17,166 nt of DNA from DASPJL01 sp035628645 (GTDB lineage Bacteria; Bacteroidota; Bacteroidia; Cytophagales; Cyclobacteriaceae), in assembly GCA_035628645.1 (NCBI GenBank), contig DASPJL010000060.1, positions 1 to 17,166 of the forward strand, in the 5' to 3' direction. A program made the position numbers and the translations under genes. Shown here piece after piece: positions 6,501 to 12,981 of the stretch; within the stretch, counting starts at the first letter, position 1; each line of letters begins with the position of its first letter. The notes beneath the pieces are model-generated. The model was not told the DNA's origin and did not search any database. It worked only from the letters and a program-made list of their open reading frames with translations.

Positions 6501-8316
6501 AGAAATCCACCTTATAAATATTTCCGTCTGAATCACTGGCATCAGCAGCAATATTGATAGTAGCAGGAGCGAGGAAGCCTGAATTATTTTCAGGAGAAGT
6601 AATACTTATAGATGGCGCATTATTCCCAGGAGCAGAAACAAAAACATTAATCGCATTAGATGCTTTCTCTTTGCCTTCATTATCCGTGGCTTTTGCCGTT
6701 AAAGAATAAATTCCTGCAGCGGGACTTGTCCATGTAAAGCTGTATGGAGCAGTATCATCACTGCCTAATAAAGTCGTTCCATTATAAAAATCAACTTTTG
6801 CAACTGTTCCATTTTCATCCGCAGCATTGGCTGTGATTGTAATGTCAGAAGGTGTATGGATGATTGCGTCGTTTGCAGGAGAAGTTATCGAAACCGTAGG
6901 GGCTGGGTTGGACGTCGTCCCTCCACTGAAATAAATATTATCAATGTAAAAATCTGCATTTACATTAGGCGCATCACCTGCCAACATGAAAGACTGGCCG
7001 ATGGACCCTAAATCTATGTGCATTCCTAAGTTTGGCTGATTAAAAGCGCTGAGTGGAATAATTACTTCATGCCATTCTCCATCTCTTGTCAAACCATATC
7101 CTTCACTTCCCGGAGCGAAATTTATCCAACTGTCTCCAAAACCACTATTTAATCCAACTTTAAACTGTCCTGTAAAAGAAGTCTTGAAATGGAATTTTAA
7201 AGCGCCGTCTGCAAAGTTCTGAAGATTTTTAGGACCGGTGTTGGCAACTCCGAATCCAAACCAATTTCCAGGAGCAGCGCGAAAAGCTAAAACTTCACTG
7301 CCTTCAAATGGTGTTGGAGCCGGCTCTGTAATGTTTGAAAGGTTATTCCAAACATAAAGATTAGCATCTTGTCCATAGACCAATCGTTCGGTTATAGCAG
7401 GATTTTCAGTGTATACTCCAAATTCCCCGGCTACTTGATTGTCTTTGCCAAGAAATAGTTCATCCCCTGGGCTTTGATACAGTTTGATATAGTCTACAAG
7501 CATTTTTCCAGGTAAAGGCGCTGTGATGTCACCCACACCCATTAATCCTGTATATAATCCACCTACTGCAAGGTTTAATAAAATGTATTGCGGACGGTGA
7601 AATTCTTCAAGTGAATTGGTTTCTACATCACTTATATCAATAGCAAAGTATTCATGATCGTCAATGAATACCCTGATGAAAGTCTCATCCCAAGTCATTT
7701 TATAAACATGGTAATCATCAGTTAATGGGGTTGGGCTGTCGTAGTGAGTTCCATGGTCGGCCTGGAATTCCTGATAAGCCCAGTGAACTGCGGCTCCAAC
7801 TCTATTGTTGGTTTGTCCGGCTTCCCTGCCAGCCTTAGAACCCATTTCCATAATGTCGATCTCACCGCTTGCTGGCCATACACCTGTAGTTCCCAACATC
7901 CAGAATGCCGGCCAAAGGCCCTCTTTCAAATCCGGAACCTTGATTCTTGCTTCCAATACGCCATATTTAAAGTGAACTCTTCCATAAGTTCTCATTCTGG
8001 CAGAGGTGAATTGCCTTGTTTGGAAGTTTTCCTTTCTTGCTTCGATTAAAAGGTTACCATTTTCAATTCTGGCGTTTTCAGGTCTGCTGGTATAATATTG
8101 CAATTCCTGGTTTCCCCACCCGCAAAGTCCTCTTTCACATCCATCTCCGAAATCGAAGGTCCATGTGTCAGGATTGATGGAAGGGCCGTCAAAATTTTCC
8201 TCCCAGACCAAATTTTGTGATTGTCCCGATTGTATTCCGAAGAATACTAATCCAATCATTAAGACCAAAGTCTTCCATTTGACTAGTAAATTTTTTAAGT
8301 AAAAGGTGTTTCTCAT
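3511..8316 (-). CDS. Secreted multidomain GH16 beta-glucanase (laminarinase type) with T9SS tail
   Basis: Predicted extracellular endo-beta-1,3(4)-glucanase of 1601 residues. Residues 1-34 are a signal peptide. Residues 37-281 are the GH16 domain, with catalytic motif GEIDIMEM at 151-158 (Glu152 nucleophile, Asp154, Glu157 acid/base) and the laminarinase-like LWPAFWMLG at 134-142. Residues 283-465 are an unassigned beta-rich domain. Ig-like domains span 472-561, 567-655 and 658-748. An F5/8C (discoidin) domain spans 752-880. A Cys-bounded module occurs at 886-987 and again at 1092-1193, with a fourth Ig domain (995-1083) between. Three MopE/thrombospondin-3-like Asp/Cys repeats span 1200-1370, a PKD-like domain 1375-1467, and a His/Cys motif 1477-1506. 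Residues 1528-1601 are a T9SS type A sorting domain (LFPNPSKDGLSI to KKHFIKE). No SusC/SusD neighbour is visible. Beta-1,3-glucan is inferred as substrate; a mixed-linkage glucan is possible. Confidence 0.95.
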   Translation of the reverse strand: MRNTFYLKNLLVKWKTLVLMIGLVFFGIQSGQSQNLVWEENFDGPSINPDTWTFDFGDGCERGLCGWGNQELQYYTSRPENARIENGNLLIEARKENFQTRQFTSARMRTYGRVHFKYGVLEARIKVPDLKEGLWPAFWMLGTTGVWPASGEIDIMEMGSKAGREAGQTNNRVGAAVHWAYQEFQADHGTHYDSPTPLTDDYHVYKMTWDETFIRVFIDDHEYFAIDISDVETNSLEEFHRPQYILLNLAVGGLYTGLMGVGDITAPLPGKMLVDYIKLYQSPGDELFLGKDNQVAGEFGVYTENPAITERLVYGQDANLYVWNNLSNITEPAPTPFEGSEVLAFRAAPGNWFGFGVANTGPKNLQNFADGALKFHFKTSFTGQFKVGLNSGFGDSWINFAPGSEGYGLTRDGEWHEVIIPLSAFNQPNLGMHIDLGSIGQSFMLAGDAPNVNADFYIDNIYFSGGTTSNPAPTVSITSPANDAIIHTPSDITITANAADENGTVAKVDFYNGTTLLGSDDTAPYSFTWTSPAAGIYSLTAKATDNEGKEKASNAINVFVSAPGNNAPSISITSPENNSGFLAPATINIAADASDSDGNIYKVDFYNGETLLSSDDSAPYGSTLNLTNAGTYSIIAKATDNGGLTASSTVNITVAEPVKPTVSITAPASNSEYVAPATVSIQADAATTEGTITKVEFYAGQTFLGTDETSPYSIDWNVVDGGDYSLTAKAYNSLNASEVSGAVAITVTENTTPNLALNKPAFSSSDENPASLPVNAVDGNLGTRWSSAFADPQWIYVDLEKSYDINRVKITWEGALGKDYVVQTSEDATNWTDIKTVTGNSALINDWKGLAGSGRYLRIYGTARGTVYGYSIFELEVYGTEKAAYCGTADNGDYSYKAETEGGNVTITFHPEAPIEGSNMAIVYIREGAEGGYPGYGMTKTENGDFTYSKAIAEGTELSIYFTYAVPSGGERNSSATPHSYSVGTTCGNSSNLAPAVSIISPVSSDSFDAPANITIEADASDSDGSLVKVEFYNGTTLLGTDTEAPYSFAWSNVEAGAFALTAKALDNGGLSTTSSIVNITVEGDANNGGYCGTSADGDYSYKAVTTGENVTFTFHPEAPIAGSNFALIYIREGESGGYPGYLMTQTGVDFTFTKAIPAGTNVSIYFTYRVSENGVEKNSSANPHNYTVGISCTNEGPVDADGDGFTVDVDCDDTNANINPDAVEVCDGIDNNCDGQIDEGVQTTFYADADGDGFGNAEVTALTCSVPEGYVAVSGDCDDSKANVYPGAAEVCDGLDNNCDGQIDEGVKTIFYADNDGDGFGNAEETTLACSAPEGYVAISGDCEDNDSSINPDGIDLCDGIDRNCDGKFKLPMETPVISITPSNNVYTGGDVKTIYLGYGPQSVTFNASTSIPADYEWTPSTGLNSANNASTVFTPLAAGTYTFTVKATNEDNCAATADVTINVIDVRCGNGKKMDKVIVSHGRKELCISANAVKAHLSHGDKLGTIGGNSANARTIIENPESEDAGFILFPNPSKDGLSIKSSLDLEGASLQIMDVYGIKVKEAVLRGNTINVSSLSPGSYTLVIIKGKEIIKKHFIKE
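4207..4719 (-). repeat. Three MopE-type Asp/Cys repeats inside the GH16 protein
   Basis: This segment encodes residues 1200-1370. The repeating core is D-x-D-G-D-G-F, then GDCDD, then NP or YPG, then CDGIDNNCDGQIDEG. It occurs three times; the last copy is cut short at CDGIDRNCDGKF. The second and third copies are close relatives also at DNA level (around 4500-4580 and 4320-4400). Such repeats are annotated as putative metal-binding (Cu-binding MopE, PF11617) or calcium-binding, and act as stiff, ion-stabilised linkers in Bacteroidota surface proteins. Metal identity cannot be read from the sequence. Confidence 0.8.
4738..5043 (-). repeat. Second copy of the 102-residue Cys-bounded module
   Basis: This encodes residues 1092-1193 of the GH16 protein. 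It starts CGTSADGDYSYKA, contains FTFHPEAPIAGSN, YIREG, GGYPGY, SIYFTY and NSSANPHNYTVG, and ends in Cys1193. It is about two-thirds identical by eye to the copy at 5356-5661 and has exactly the same length. The conserved aromatic residues and the likely terminal disulfide suggest a small beta-sandwich, possibly a glucan-binding module. A link to CBM56-type modules is a weak recollection and was not verified. Confidence 0.75.
5356..5661 (-). repeat. First copy of the 102-residue Cys-bounded module
   Basis: This encodes residues 886-987 of the GH16 protein. It runs from CGTADNGDYSYKA through ITFHPEAPIEGSN, YIREGAEGGYPGY, SIYFTY and NSSATPHSYSVG to Cys987. It follows the F5/8C domain directly. 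The Ig domain at 995-1083 separates it from its twin, so the pattern is module-Ig-module. The first and last residues are Cys in both copies, which suggests a disulfide closing each module. Confidence 0.75.
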
Positions 8317-8659
8317 AGGTATATGTTTAGGGTAATTAATTCAGTAATAGCCAGGCAAAAAGAAATTAATTGTACTGGTGCTTAAGTAAAACCTATTGTT
8401 TAGAATTGATAATGGCTTTTAGAAATCTCTTTTAAAACCCAAAGGCTGTTATTTCAGTTTTAAAAGGACACAAGTGTAAATAAAAATAGTTAAAAAACCT
8501 TTTATGTATTGTACAATTCTATTACACTTAATCTACTGTAAAACTACTTCAAATATTTAGTATTATAATATATTTATTTGAATTACAGTAAATTAATAAC
8601 GTTTAATTAAAGTAATTTATATCTAATTCTGTTGGTGCTTAAAGAAGAAAAAATATAAT
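8317..8659. other. AT-rich gap upstream of the GH16 gene
   Basis: These 343 bases separate the GH16 start from the metallophosphoesterase stop. They are very AT-rich and full of stops in all frames; the longest ATG frame I found is about 20 codons. A 10-base direct repeat, TGGTGCTTAA, occurs at 8376-8385 and 8633-8642. No exact minus-strand TAnnTTTG box was found; the nearest matches (revcomp at 8471-8478 and 8550-8557) each have one mismatch. The GH16 promoter is presumably here, but I cannot place it. Confidence 0.5.
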
Positions 8660-9727
8660 TTAATCAATGGTGTGAATTGAGTTTTTGTAAAGTAGGTTTC
8701 CCTGTGGATAAAACTTATTTGCTTCCCAAGCCAAAATTTCAAGAGTGTTTCCTTGATTTAGATTTAATTGAAGAAATCCTTTAACTGTAAATGAAAATAC
8801 AGAAGATTTTCCCCTTCTTGCATAGGCTGCTTTACTTCCACTGCCACTGATTAAATAATGCTGATGACTCTTTTTTATGTATTGCAAATTATGGTCGTGG
8901 CCAGAAACATAAATTAAGTCTTTATGTTTCTTGAAAATTGACAGAAGTTTTTTCTTCATTCTCCTGTAAGGGGGATAGGAAATATCCTCCACGACTCCAA
9001 AAAACCTTCTATATAATGGATAAATAGACCCCGCACCCGGAAGAGGAATATAAAGGTGTTTATGCACAAACCGCAGAGGAAAAATATGCTGTTTTGCACT
9101 GAATACCCCACCGTGCATTGCCTTGCTATACAATGGATGATGGCCTATTACTATAGCTTTCCTCTTGTCCCTTAAAAGCATTTCGTCAAGAAGATTGAAA
9201 AAATGGTCTTCACTTTGAGCCTTACATTTATCTTTTAAACCGATTGGAGTTTTTCCTTTTTGTACCCACCACTGGGTGTTTATAAAAATCAATTTCAACC
9301 CATCGTTTACAAATACTTCTTCAGGCCCTGGACACCCATGGGGAGGGAGATAAATGTTGGATTTTCCTAAATAATTCTGAATGTATTCTTCCTGTCTTTT
9401 TACGTATTCCAGTCCTCCTCCTTTTCCTTTGTTCCAGTCGTGATTACCTGAAATAAAGTAAATACTCCCTTTATATTCTTTTAAAATGTCTAACTGTTTA
9501 TTAATCCTTTTTTCGGCTAATTTTCTTTTTTCATCCTGTATGCTAGGCAGACCATTAGGATAGATGTTGTCGCCAAGAAATATAACAGTGCTGTTTTTAT
9601 CGGATTCTAACAATTTATTTTTTAAAAGCTCAAGTACTTCATCTTTTCCATGAAGGTTTGGTTTTCCTGTGTCTCCGATCAGAAATATTTTATGAATGCC
9701 AATATTTTTATTTGATTCCTGCGCCAT
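8660..9727 (-). CDS. Stand-alone metallophosphoesterase (purple-acid-phosphatase-like fold)
   Basis: This 355-residue binuclear-metal phosphoesterase shows all family motifs in order: GDTG at 18-21 (Asp19), GDN at 52-54 (Asp53), GNHDW at 94-98 (Asn95, His96), GHHP at 195-198 (His196) and GHDH at 276-279 (His277, His279). These bind two metal ions and cleave phosphoester bonds; the natural substrate is unknown. Relatives in Bacteroidota are, from memory, often lipoproteins or are fused to a C-terminal outer-membrane barrel. Here there is neither a signal peptide nor a barrel. A TAA stop lies two codons upstream of the ATG in frame, so no longer N terminus is hidden there. It looks cytoplasmic. 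The gene stands alone, with gaps of over 300 bases on both sides. Confidence 0.9.
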   Translation of the reverse strand: MAQESNKNIGIHKIFLIGDTGKPNLHGKDEVLELLKNKLLESDKNSTVIFLGDNIYPNGLPSIQDEKRKLAEKRINKQLDILKEYKGSIYFISGNHDWNKGKGGGLEYVKRQEEYIQNYLGKSNIYLPPHGCPGPEEVFVNDGLKLIFINTQWWVQKGKTPIGLKDKCKAQSEDHFFNLLDEMLLRDKRKAIVIGHHPLYSKAMHGGVFSAKQHIFPLRFVHKHLYIPLPGAGSIYPLYRRFFGVVEDISYPPYRRMKKKLLSIFKKHKDLIYVSGHDHNLQYIKKSHQHYLISGSGSKAAYARRGKSSVFSFTVKGFLQLNLNQGNTLEILAWEANKFYPQGNLLYKNSIHTID

Positions 9728-10098
9728 TAGTTATGCAATTACGTCTTATTTCCATCCTGGTTCTTTATGAGAAAGGTCATTTTTTATTAATTTCTTACTT
9801 CCCAAAAAGAACTAGTGTTGCCCATTTTGGGAAGTCAATTTAGGAAATCCAAAATTGTGAAAACTTTACTGATTAAGTTAAATTTTGAGCTTTTATTCAA
9901 CTTCCTATTTAATTAATATTTATAAATATCCTGTTTATCAGAGTGTTATTTTAACTAATAAAGGAAGAAGAATTATTATTTTAGTTGTTATTAATTGTAT
10001 CTGAATTGAGAAAATAAGTGATAATACTTTTTGGTCTGGTTTTTACTGATTATAAAACAGAATAGATATTTGATCCCTTTTTACTAATAACCTTGATT
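9728..10098. other. AT-rich gap with one perfect inverted repeat
   Basis: These 371 bases separate the divergent metallophosphoesterase and small basic protein genes, so both promoters should lie here. The only clear structure is the 11-bp inverted repeat at 9797-9835. The rest is AT-rich with no open frame worth reporting. A near match to the -7 box, GATATTTG, lies about 25 bases before the ATG of the small basic protein (one mismatch to TAnnTTTG). Confidence 0.5.
9797..9835. promoter_or_regulatory. Perfect 11-bp inverted repeat upstream of the metallophosphoesterase
   Basis: ACTTCCCAAAA at 9797-9807 is the exact reverse complement of TTTTGGGAAGT at 9825-9835, with a 17-base spacer. It lies 70 bases upstream of the metallophosphoesterase ATG. 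Neither side is followed by a T run, so it is not a typical terminator. It could be a two-site operator or a hairpin in the 5' leader. Confidence 0.45.
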
Positions 10099-10305
10099 AT
10101 GAAAGCATTTTTGAAAATATTCACACTTACATTAATTCTTACTGTAACTTGTTCCGCTTTGGTATTTGCAGGTAACCCAAAGAATAAAAAGAGGAAAAAA
10201 AGCAAGGCAACTTCTTCCTATTCTTCAAAACATAAATACACTAAAATAAATGATTGTTCTAAAATGGGTAAAAAGAAAAAACCGGTAGCTATTTTAAATT
10301 TTTAA
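10099..10305 (+). CDS. Small, very basic secreted protein
   Basis: This 68-residue protein is not recognised. A TTG lies two codons earlier in frame, but the ATG at 10099 gives a clean signal peptide: MKAFLKIF, a hydrophobic core, then a likely cut after VFA at residue 24. The mature part of about 44 residues holds 15 Lys/Arg and a single Asp, in clusters such as KNKKRKKSK and GKKKKP, plus one Cys. It should be exported and strongly cationic. It may bind nucleic acid, lipopolysaccharide, acidic polysaccharide or an acidic protein partner. It converges on the gene for a small acidic secreted protein, with a hairpin between the two. Confidence 0.65.
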   Translation: MKAFLKIFTLTLILTVTCSALVFAGNPKNKKRKKSKATSSYSSKHKYTKINDCSKMGKKKKPVAILNF

Positions 10306-10331
10306 AAGGATTTATTTTCTTAAAATATAAA

Positions 10332-10357
10332 AAAAGACCGTTGTTTATGGTCCTTTT
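10332..10357 (+). terminator. Hairpin between two convergent small genes
   Basis: AAAAGACC at 10332-10339 pairs with GGTCCTTTT at 10349-10357 around a 9-base loop: four GC-containing pairs (GACC/GGTC), one mismatch, then A-T pairs. T-rich sequence follows on the plus strand and A-rich sequence precedes it, so it could stop transcription from both sides. The stem is short, so support is moderate. Confidence 0.45.
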
Positions 10358-10382
10358 CTTTGCGGAGTACTTTTAATACTTT

Positions 10383-10697
10383 TTACTCATTTGAATTAGT
10401 TTCTTCCTCCTTTTTCAAACCACTGTTGTCCCAGTTGTTTCTAATGGTGTCTCGGTTTTCCATGTTTTCTGAACTGTCTATTTTGACATTTGGGATTTCT
10501 GAGGTATCATCAATTGTAGGGTCAACTACATCTGCCGGAAATTCAATATCTTCGGCATCTTGTTCTATTGCATCCGGAGCCTGGTCGGTTTGTGTAGGCG
10601 GAGCCATTGGATCAGGCTTTTTGGGAGCTTCCTGCCCCTTTACCATCAGAATTGTAATTCCTATGGTAAACGTCAAAGTAAAAATGAGCTTTTTCAT
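10383..10697 (-). CDS. Small acidic, Pro-rich secreted protein
   Basis: This 104-residue protein is not recognised. Residues 1-21 (MKKLIFTLTFTIGITILMVKG) form a signal peptide, with a likely cut just before QEAP. The mature part of about 83 residues has about 23 Asp/Glu against 7 Lys/Arg, many Pro near its start (APKKPDPMAPPTQ), no Cys, and looks disordered. It lacks a lipobox, so it is probably periplasmic or released. It converges on the gene for a small, highly basic secreted protein, and the opposite charges make a partnership conceivable but unproven. The plus-strand open frame over this gene has no independent support. Confidence 0.6.
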   Translation of the reverse strand: MKKLIFTLTFTIGITILMVKGQEAPKKPDPMAPPTQTDQAPDAIEQDAEDIEFPADVVDPTIDDTSEIPNVKIDSSENMENRDTIRNNWDNSGLKKEEETNSNE

Positions 10698-10795
10698 GTG
10701 TATATAATTTGTTTTTTAATTGCCACATGGAATACGCCATTTGATATTCACCCTCGTTTGGTGATTTACAATTTCATGGCATAGGTCTTTTAAAT

Positions 10796-10827
10796 TTCTA
10801 ACGTTCCTCTGAACGAGGAGTTTAGAA
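10796..10827 (-). terminator. Hairpin downstream of the Sll1863-like gene
   Basis: TTCTAA at 10796-10801 pairs with TTAGAA at 10822-10827. Inside this, 10803-10809 pairs with 10815-10821 (seven pairs, two of them wobble), with C10802 bulged and a 5-base loop. It begins 23 bases after the stop of the minus-strand coiled-coil gene. The T tract after it on that strand is poor, so it may be a terminator or an RNA-stabilising 3' end. Confidence 0.4.
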
Positions 10828-10849
10828 TTACCTATACTTATAGAAGGTT

Positions 10850-11128
10850 TTAATTCTTTTTTGATATTGAATCTAAGGCTCTTTTGACTTCCTCCAAAGC
10901 TTTGTCAAGATGTAATTTGACCTGAGTCCATTTCCCATCCCTATTGCTGGTAAAGTCCTGGAATTCTGTCTCCAATCTTTCTTTTGCTTTTTTTACCTCG
11001 ACGAGTTTTTCCTTTACGTCCTTTTTTAATTCCTCCCTGTTTTCCTTAGTATTCTCAAGTATTTCATCAATTTTTCTACCTATTTCGCTAAATAAGTTTT
11101 CAGCTTTTCCTTTTTCCTGTTTTTCCAT
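10850..11128 (-). CDS. Sll1863-like coiled-coil stress-response protein
   Basis: This 92-residue protein is almost wholly helical and charged, with long Lys/Glu heptads (EILENTKENREELKKDV, VEVKKAKERLETEFQ). The C-terminal part has DGKWTQVKLHLDKALEEV (residues 63-80). An aromatic-containing break followed by an amphipathic helix is, as I recall it, typical of the Sll1863 family of small coiled-coil proteins, which are induced by stress in cyanobacteria and widespread in Bacteroidota. There is no signal peptide, so it is cytoplasmic. It is read divergently from the Tat-ferritin gene, with 159 bases between the two starts. The family call rests on pattern and is moderate; a generic coiled coil is the alternative. 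Confidence 0.65.
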   Translation of the reverse strand: MEKQEKGKAENLFSEIGRKIDEILENTKENREELKKDVKEKLVEVKKAKERLETEFQDFTSNRDGKWTQVKLHLDKALEEVKRALDSISKKN

Positions 11129-11184
11129 ATTTGCATGATTTAAAGTGTTATAATTCCTTAATTCTTATACCATTTTAAATATAC

Positions 11185-11218
11185 TTTGTTCATTCCTCTA
11201 ATCCAATTTCTAAGTTTC
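11185..11218 (+). promoter_or_regulatory. Candidate promoter of the ferritin-like operon
   Basis: TTTG at 11185-11188 and TAAGTTTC at 11211-11218 are separated by 22 bases. This fits the Bacteroidota -33 TTTG / -7 TAnnTTTG layout with one mismatch in the last base. Transcription would begin near 11225, leaving a leader of about 60 bases before the ATG at 11288. Confidence 0.35.
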
Positions 11219-11287
11219 TGGTTTAAAAAAATCCACTTGCAAAGGTCACCTCGTAGATCCGGTATAAAAAAATTAAACCAAAAGATT

Positions 11288-12004
11288 ATGGCCTTTTTAG
11301 AAAACCAAAATGAAGAGCCCGGATTTATTTCAAAGCGGGTTCATAGAAGAATGTTTATGAAATATGCAGGAGCTGCAGCAGCTACCTCCGCTTTTCTTGT
11401 TGCCGGATGTAAAGACGACGAGGAGGTGGACAAAGGAATGCCAGATGCAGAAGTAGATCTTGGTAGTGGCGATACAGGTGTATTAAATTATGCCTACGCT
11501 CTTGAGCAATTAGAAGCGGCATTTTACACAGCAGTAGTTGCCGAAGCAAGTTTTACTTCCATTTTTAATGACGAGGAGCAAACCGTAATGCGCGATTTAA
11601 TGGCACATGAAATTACTCACCGGGAATTTTTTAAAGCAGCATTGGGTACCAATGCAATTCCAGGACTTGAAGTGGATTTTAGCTCCATAAATTTTGCTGA
11701 TAAAGCAAGTGTGTTAGGCGCTGCCAAAACTTTTGAGGACCTGGGGGTTGCTGCTTATAATGGCGCAGGAAAACTGTTGACTGATGGAAATTTACTTCTG
11801 GCAGCCGGCAAAATTGTTTCAGTAGAAGCCAGGCATGCAGCAGCGATAAGAGATCTTATCGATCCGAAATCCGCTTCATTTTCCGGAGATGATGTAGTGG
11901 ATGCAAATGGTTTTGATAAAGCCATGGTTCCGGCGGATGTTTTGTCTGCTGCCGCCACCTATGTCAAGACAAAAATCAATGCAAGTAATTTACCAACAAG
12001 CTAA
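11288..12004 (+). CDS. Ferritin-like Tat-type lipoprotein
   Basis: This 238-residue protein carries a ferritin-like four-helix domain (Ferritin_2, PF13668 type). The frame is open 34 codons further back from a TTG, but the ATG at 11288 puts the signal in the right place and is preceded by A-rich sequence. The signal has paired Arg20-Arg21 (RRMFMKYAG), fitting the Tat pattern, and a lipobox LVAGC with lipidation site Cys41. Likely metal ligands are Glu73/Glu76 (EQLEAAFY), Glu108 and His111 (HEITHREF), Glu150 (FEDLGVAAY) and Glu180/His183 (VEARHAA). Tat export fits a protein that folds round its metal before export. Iron storage, peroxide handling or structural use are all possible. Its paralogue starts 11 bases downstream. 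Confidence 0.9.
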   Translation: MAFLENQNEEPGFISKRVHRRMFMKYAGAAAATSAFLVAGCKDDEEVDKGMPDAEVDLGSGDTGVLNYAYALEQLEAAFYTAVVAEASFTSIFNDEEQTVMRDLMAHEITHREFFKAALGTNAIPGLEVDFSSINFADKASVLGAAKTFEDLGVAAYNGAGKLLTDGNLLLAAGKIVSVEARHAAAIRDLIDPKSASFSGDDVVDANGFDKAMVPADVLSAAATYVKTKINASNLPTS

Positions 12005-12015
12005 AAATCAAAGAT

Positions 12016-12825
12016 ATGAACTTATTAAAATTAATGCAGTCTTTAGATCTTTCTAAAATAGATCAGGAAGAGTTTTTAAAACCTGCTCTACGAAGGCAGT
12101 TATTTAAGAAAGCAGGTGATTTCAGCTTGAAAGCAGCTTTAACCTCTGCACCTATTGCTACGATGGCTTTTCCAAAAATAGTAAAAGCTCAATCTTCCAT
12201 AGTAGTTGAAACATTAAATTTTGCTTTGACCCTCGAGTATTTGGAGGATGAATTTTATAAAATGGGGTTAGCAGCATCCAACCTTATTCCAGTAGAAGAC
12301 CGGACTATTTTTATGCAAATCGGAAAACATGAAACTGCACATGTTAATTTCCTGAAAACCGCATTGGGCGAAAGCGCCGTTGCAATGCCAACCTTTGATT
12401 TTACTGCGGGGGGTGCTTTTGCAGATGCTTTTTCCAATTACGCTACTTTTCTGGCGCTTTCCCAATCATTTGAGGATACAGGCGTGAGGGCATACAAGGG
12501 ACAAGCAGGGAATCTATTAAATGATAACGACACGTTGACCGCTGCACTCCAAATACATTCTGTAGAAGCGAGGCATGCATCAGAAGTACGGAGACTAAGA
12601 GGAAAAGCATCAAACATGGCCATTAAAGGCTGGATTACAAATGATGAATCGAATGGAGCGCCAGCAGCAATATATGAGGGTGAGGACAATACTACTCATG
12701 CAGGAGCAGACATCAGTACTTTGTCAACGCTTTCTGATATTTCAATGGCCGGAAAAACGGAGTCTTTTGATGAACCATTAACCAAAGAGCAAGTACTTGC
12801 CATAGTAGATCCATTTATAGCATAA
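12016..12825 (+). CDS. Second ferritin-like protein with Tat-like signal
   Basis: This 269-residue paralogue of the preceding gene starts 11 bases after its stop and is surely co-transcribed. An N-terminal stretch of 25 residues precedes Arg26-Arg27 (ALRRQLFKKAG), then a modestly hydrophobic region ends near KAQ at 57-59; there is no lipobox, so the mature protein is probably soluble in the periplasm. Ligand candidates match the first copy: Glu74/Glu77 (LEYLEDEFY), His105-Glu106 and His109 (KHETAHVNF), Glu153 (FEDTGVRAY) and Glu184/His187 (VEARHAS). A tail of about 60 residues after the ferritin fold is unlike the first protein. The tandem lipoprotein-plus-soluble pair suggests they act together, perhaps as a mixed assembly at the envelope. 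Confidence 0.9.
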   Translation: MNLLKLMQSLDLSKIDQEEFLKPALRRQLFKKAGDFSLKAALTSAPIATMAFPKIVKAQSSIVVETLNFALTLEYLEDEFYKMGLAASNLIPVEDRTIFMQIGKHETAHVNFLKTALGESAVAMPTFDFTAGGAFADAFSNYATFLALSQSFEDTGVRAYKGQAGNLLNDNDTLTAALQIHSVEARHASEVRRLRGKASNMAIKGWITNDESNGAPAAIYEGEDNTTHAGADISTLSTLSDISMAGKTESFDEPLTKEQVLAIVDPFIA

Positions 12826-12862
12826 TTATAAAAGAAAGGATAGAGCGTTGGCCTGGGTTTAT

Positions 12863-12898
12863 AAATTACAGGCTCTTCTTGACAAGAGCCTGTAATTT
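12863..12898 (+). terminator. Strong terminator after the ferritin-like pair
   Basis: A perfect 15-bp stem pairs 12863-12877 with 12884-12898; its core is ACAGGCTCTT / AAGAGCCTGT and the loop is 6 bases (CTTGAC). The A and T ends provide the tail. It lies 37 bases after the stop of the second ferritin-like gene, and separates that pair from the sigma factor gene. Confidence 0.85.
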
Positions 12899-12981
12899 TA
12901 CCTAAAAAATTAGTAACAATTTTGCAGATAGCGTGTTTGTTATTTAATGTTGTTATTAATTATTGTTATTTTTCCTGCCAT

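Noticed and set aside
3511..8316. Internal repeats read as a CRISPR array
   Set aside because: Repeats are long, in frame, diverged and encode protein domains; there are no short identical repeats with unique spacers and no cas genes.
8376..8642. TGGTGCTTAA direct repeats as target-site duplication of an inserted element
   Set aside because: The 257 bases between them hold no open frame and no terminal inverted repeats, and a 10-base repeat in AT-rich DNA can arise by chance.
10360..10707. Plus-strand open frame of 115 codons opposite the small acidic protein
   Set aside because: It lies antisense to a gene with a proper signal peptide, and its own product is a low-complexity Ser/Phe-rich run with no sensible start context. 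It is a shadow of the minus-strand gene.
12922..12981. Longer sigma factor start adding 20 residues
   Set aside because: The added residues are hydrophobic with three Cys and unlike the N terminus of ECF sigma factors; the TTG at 12982 gives the normal start. It cannot be excluded from sequence alone.
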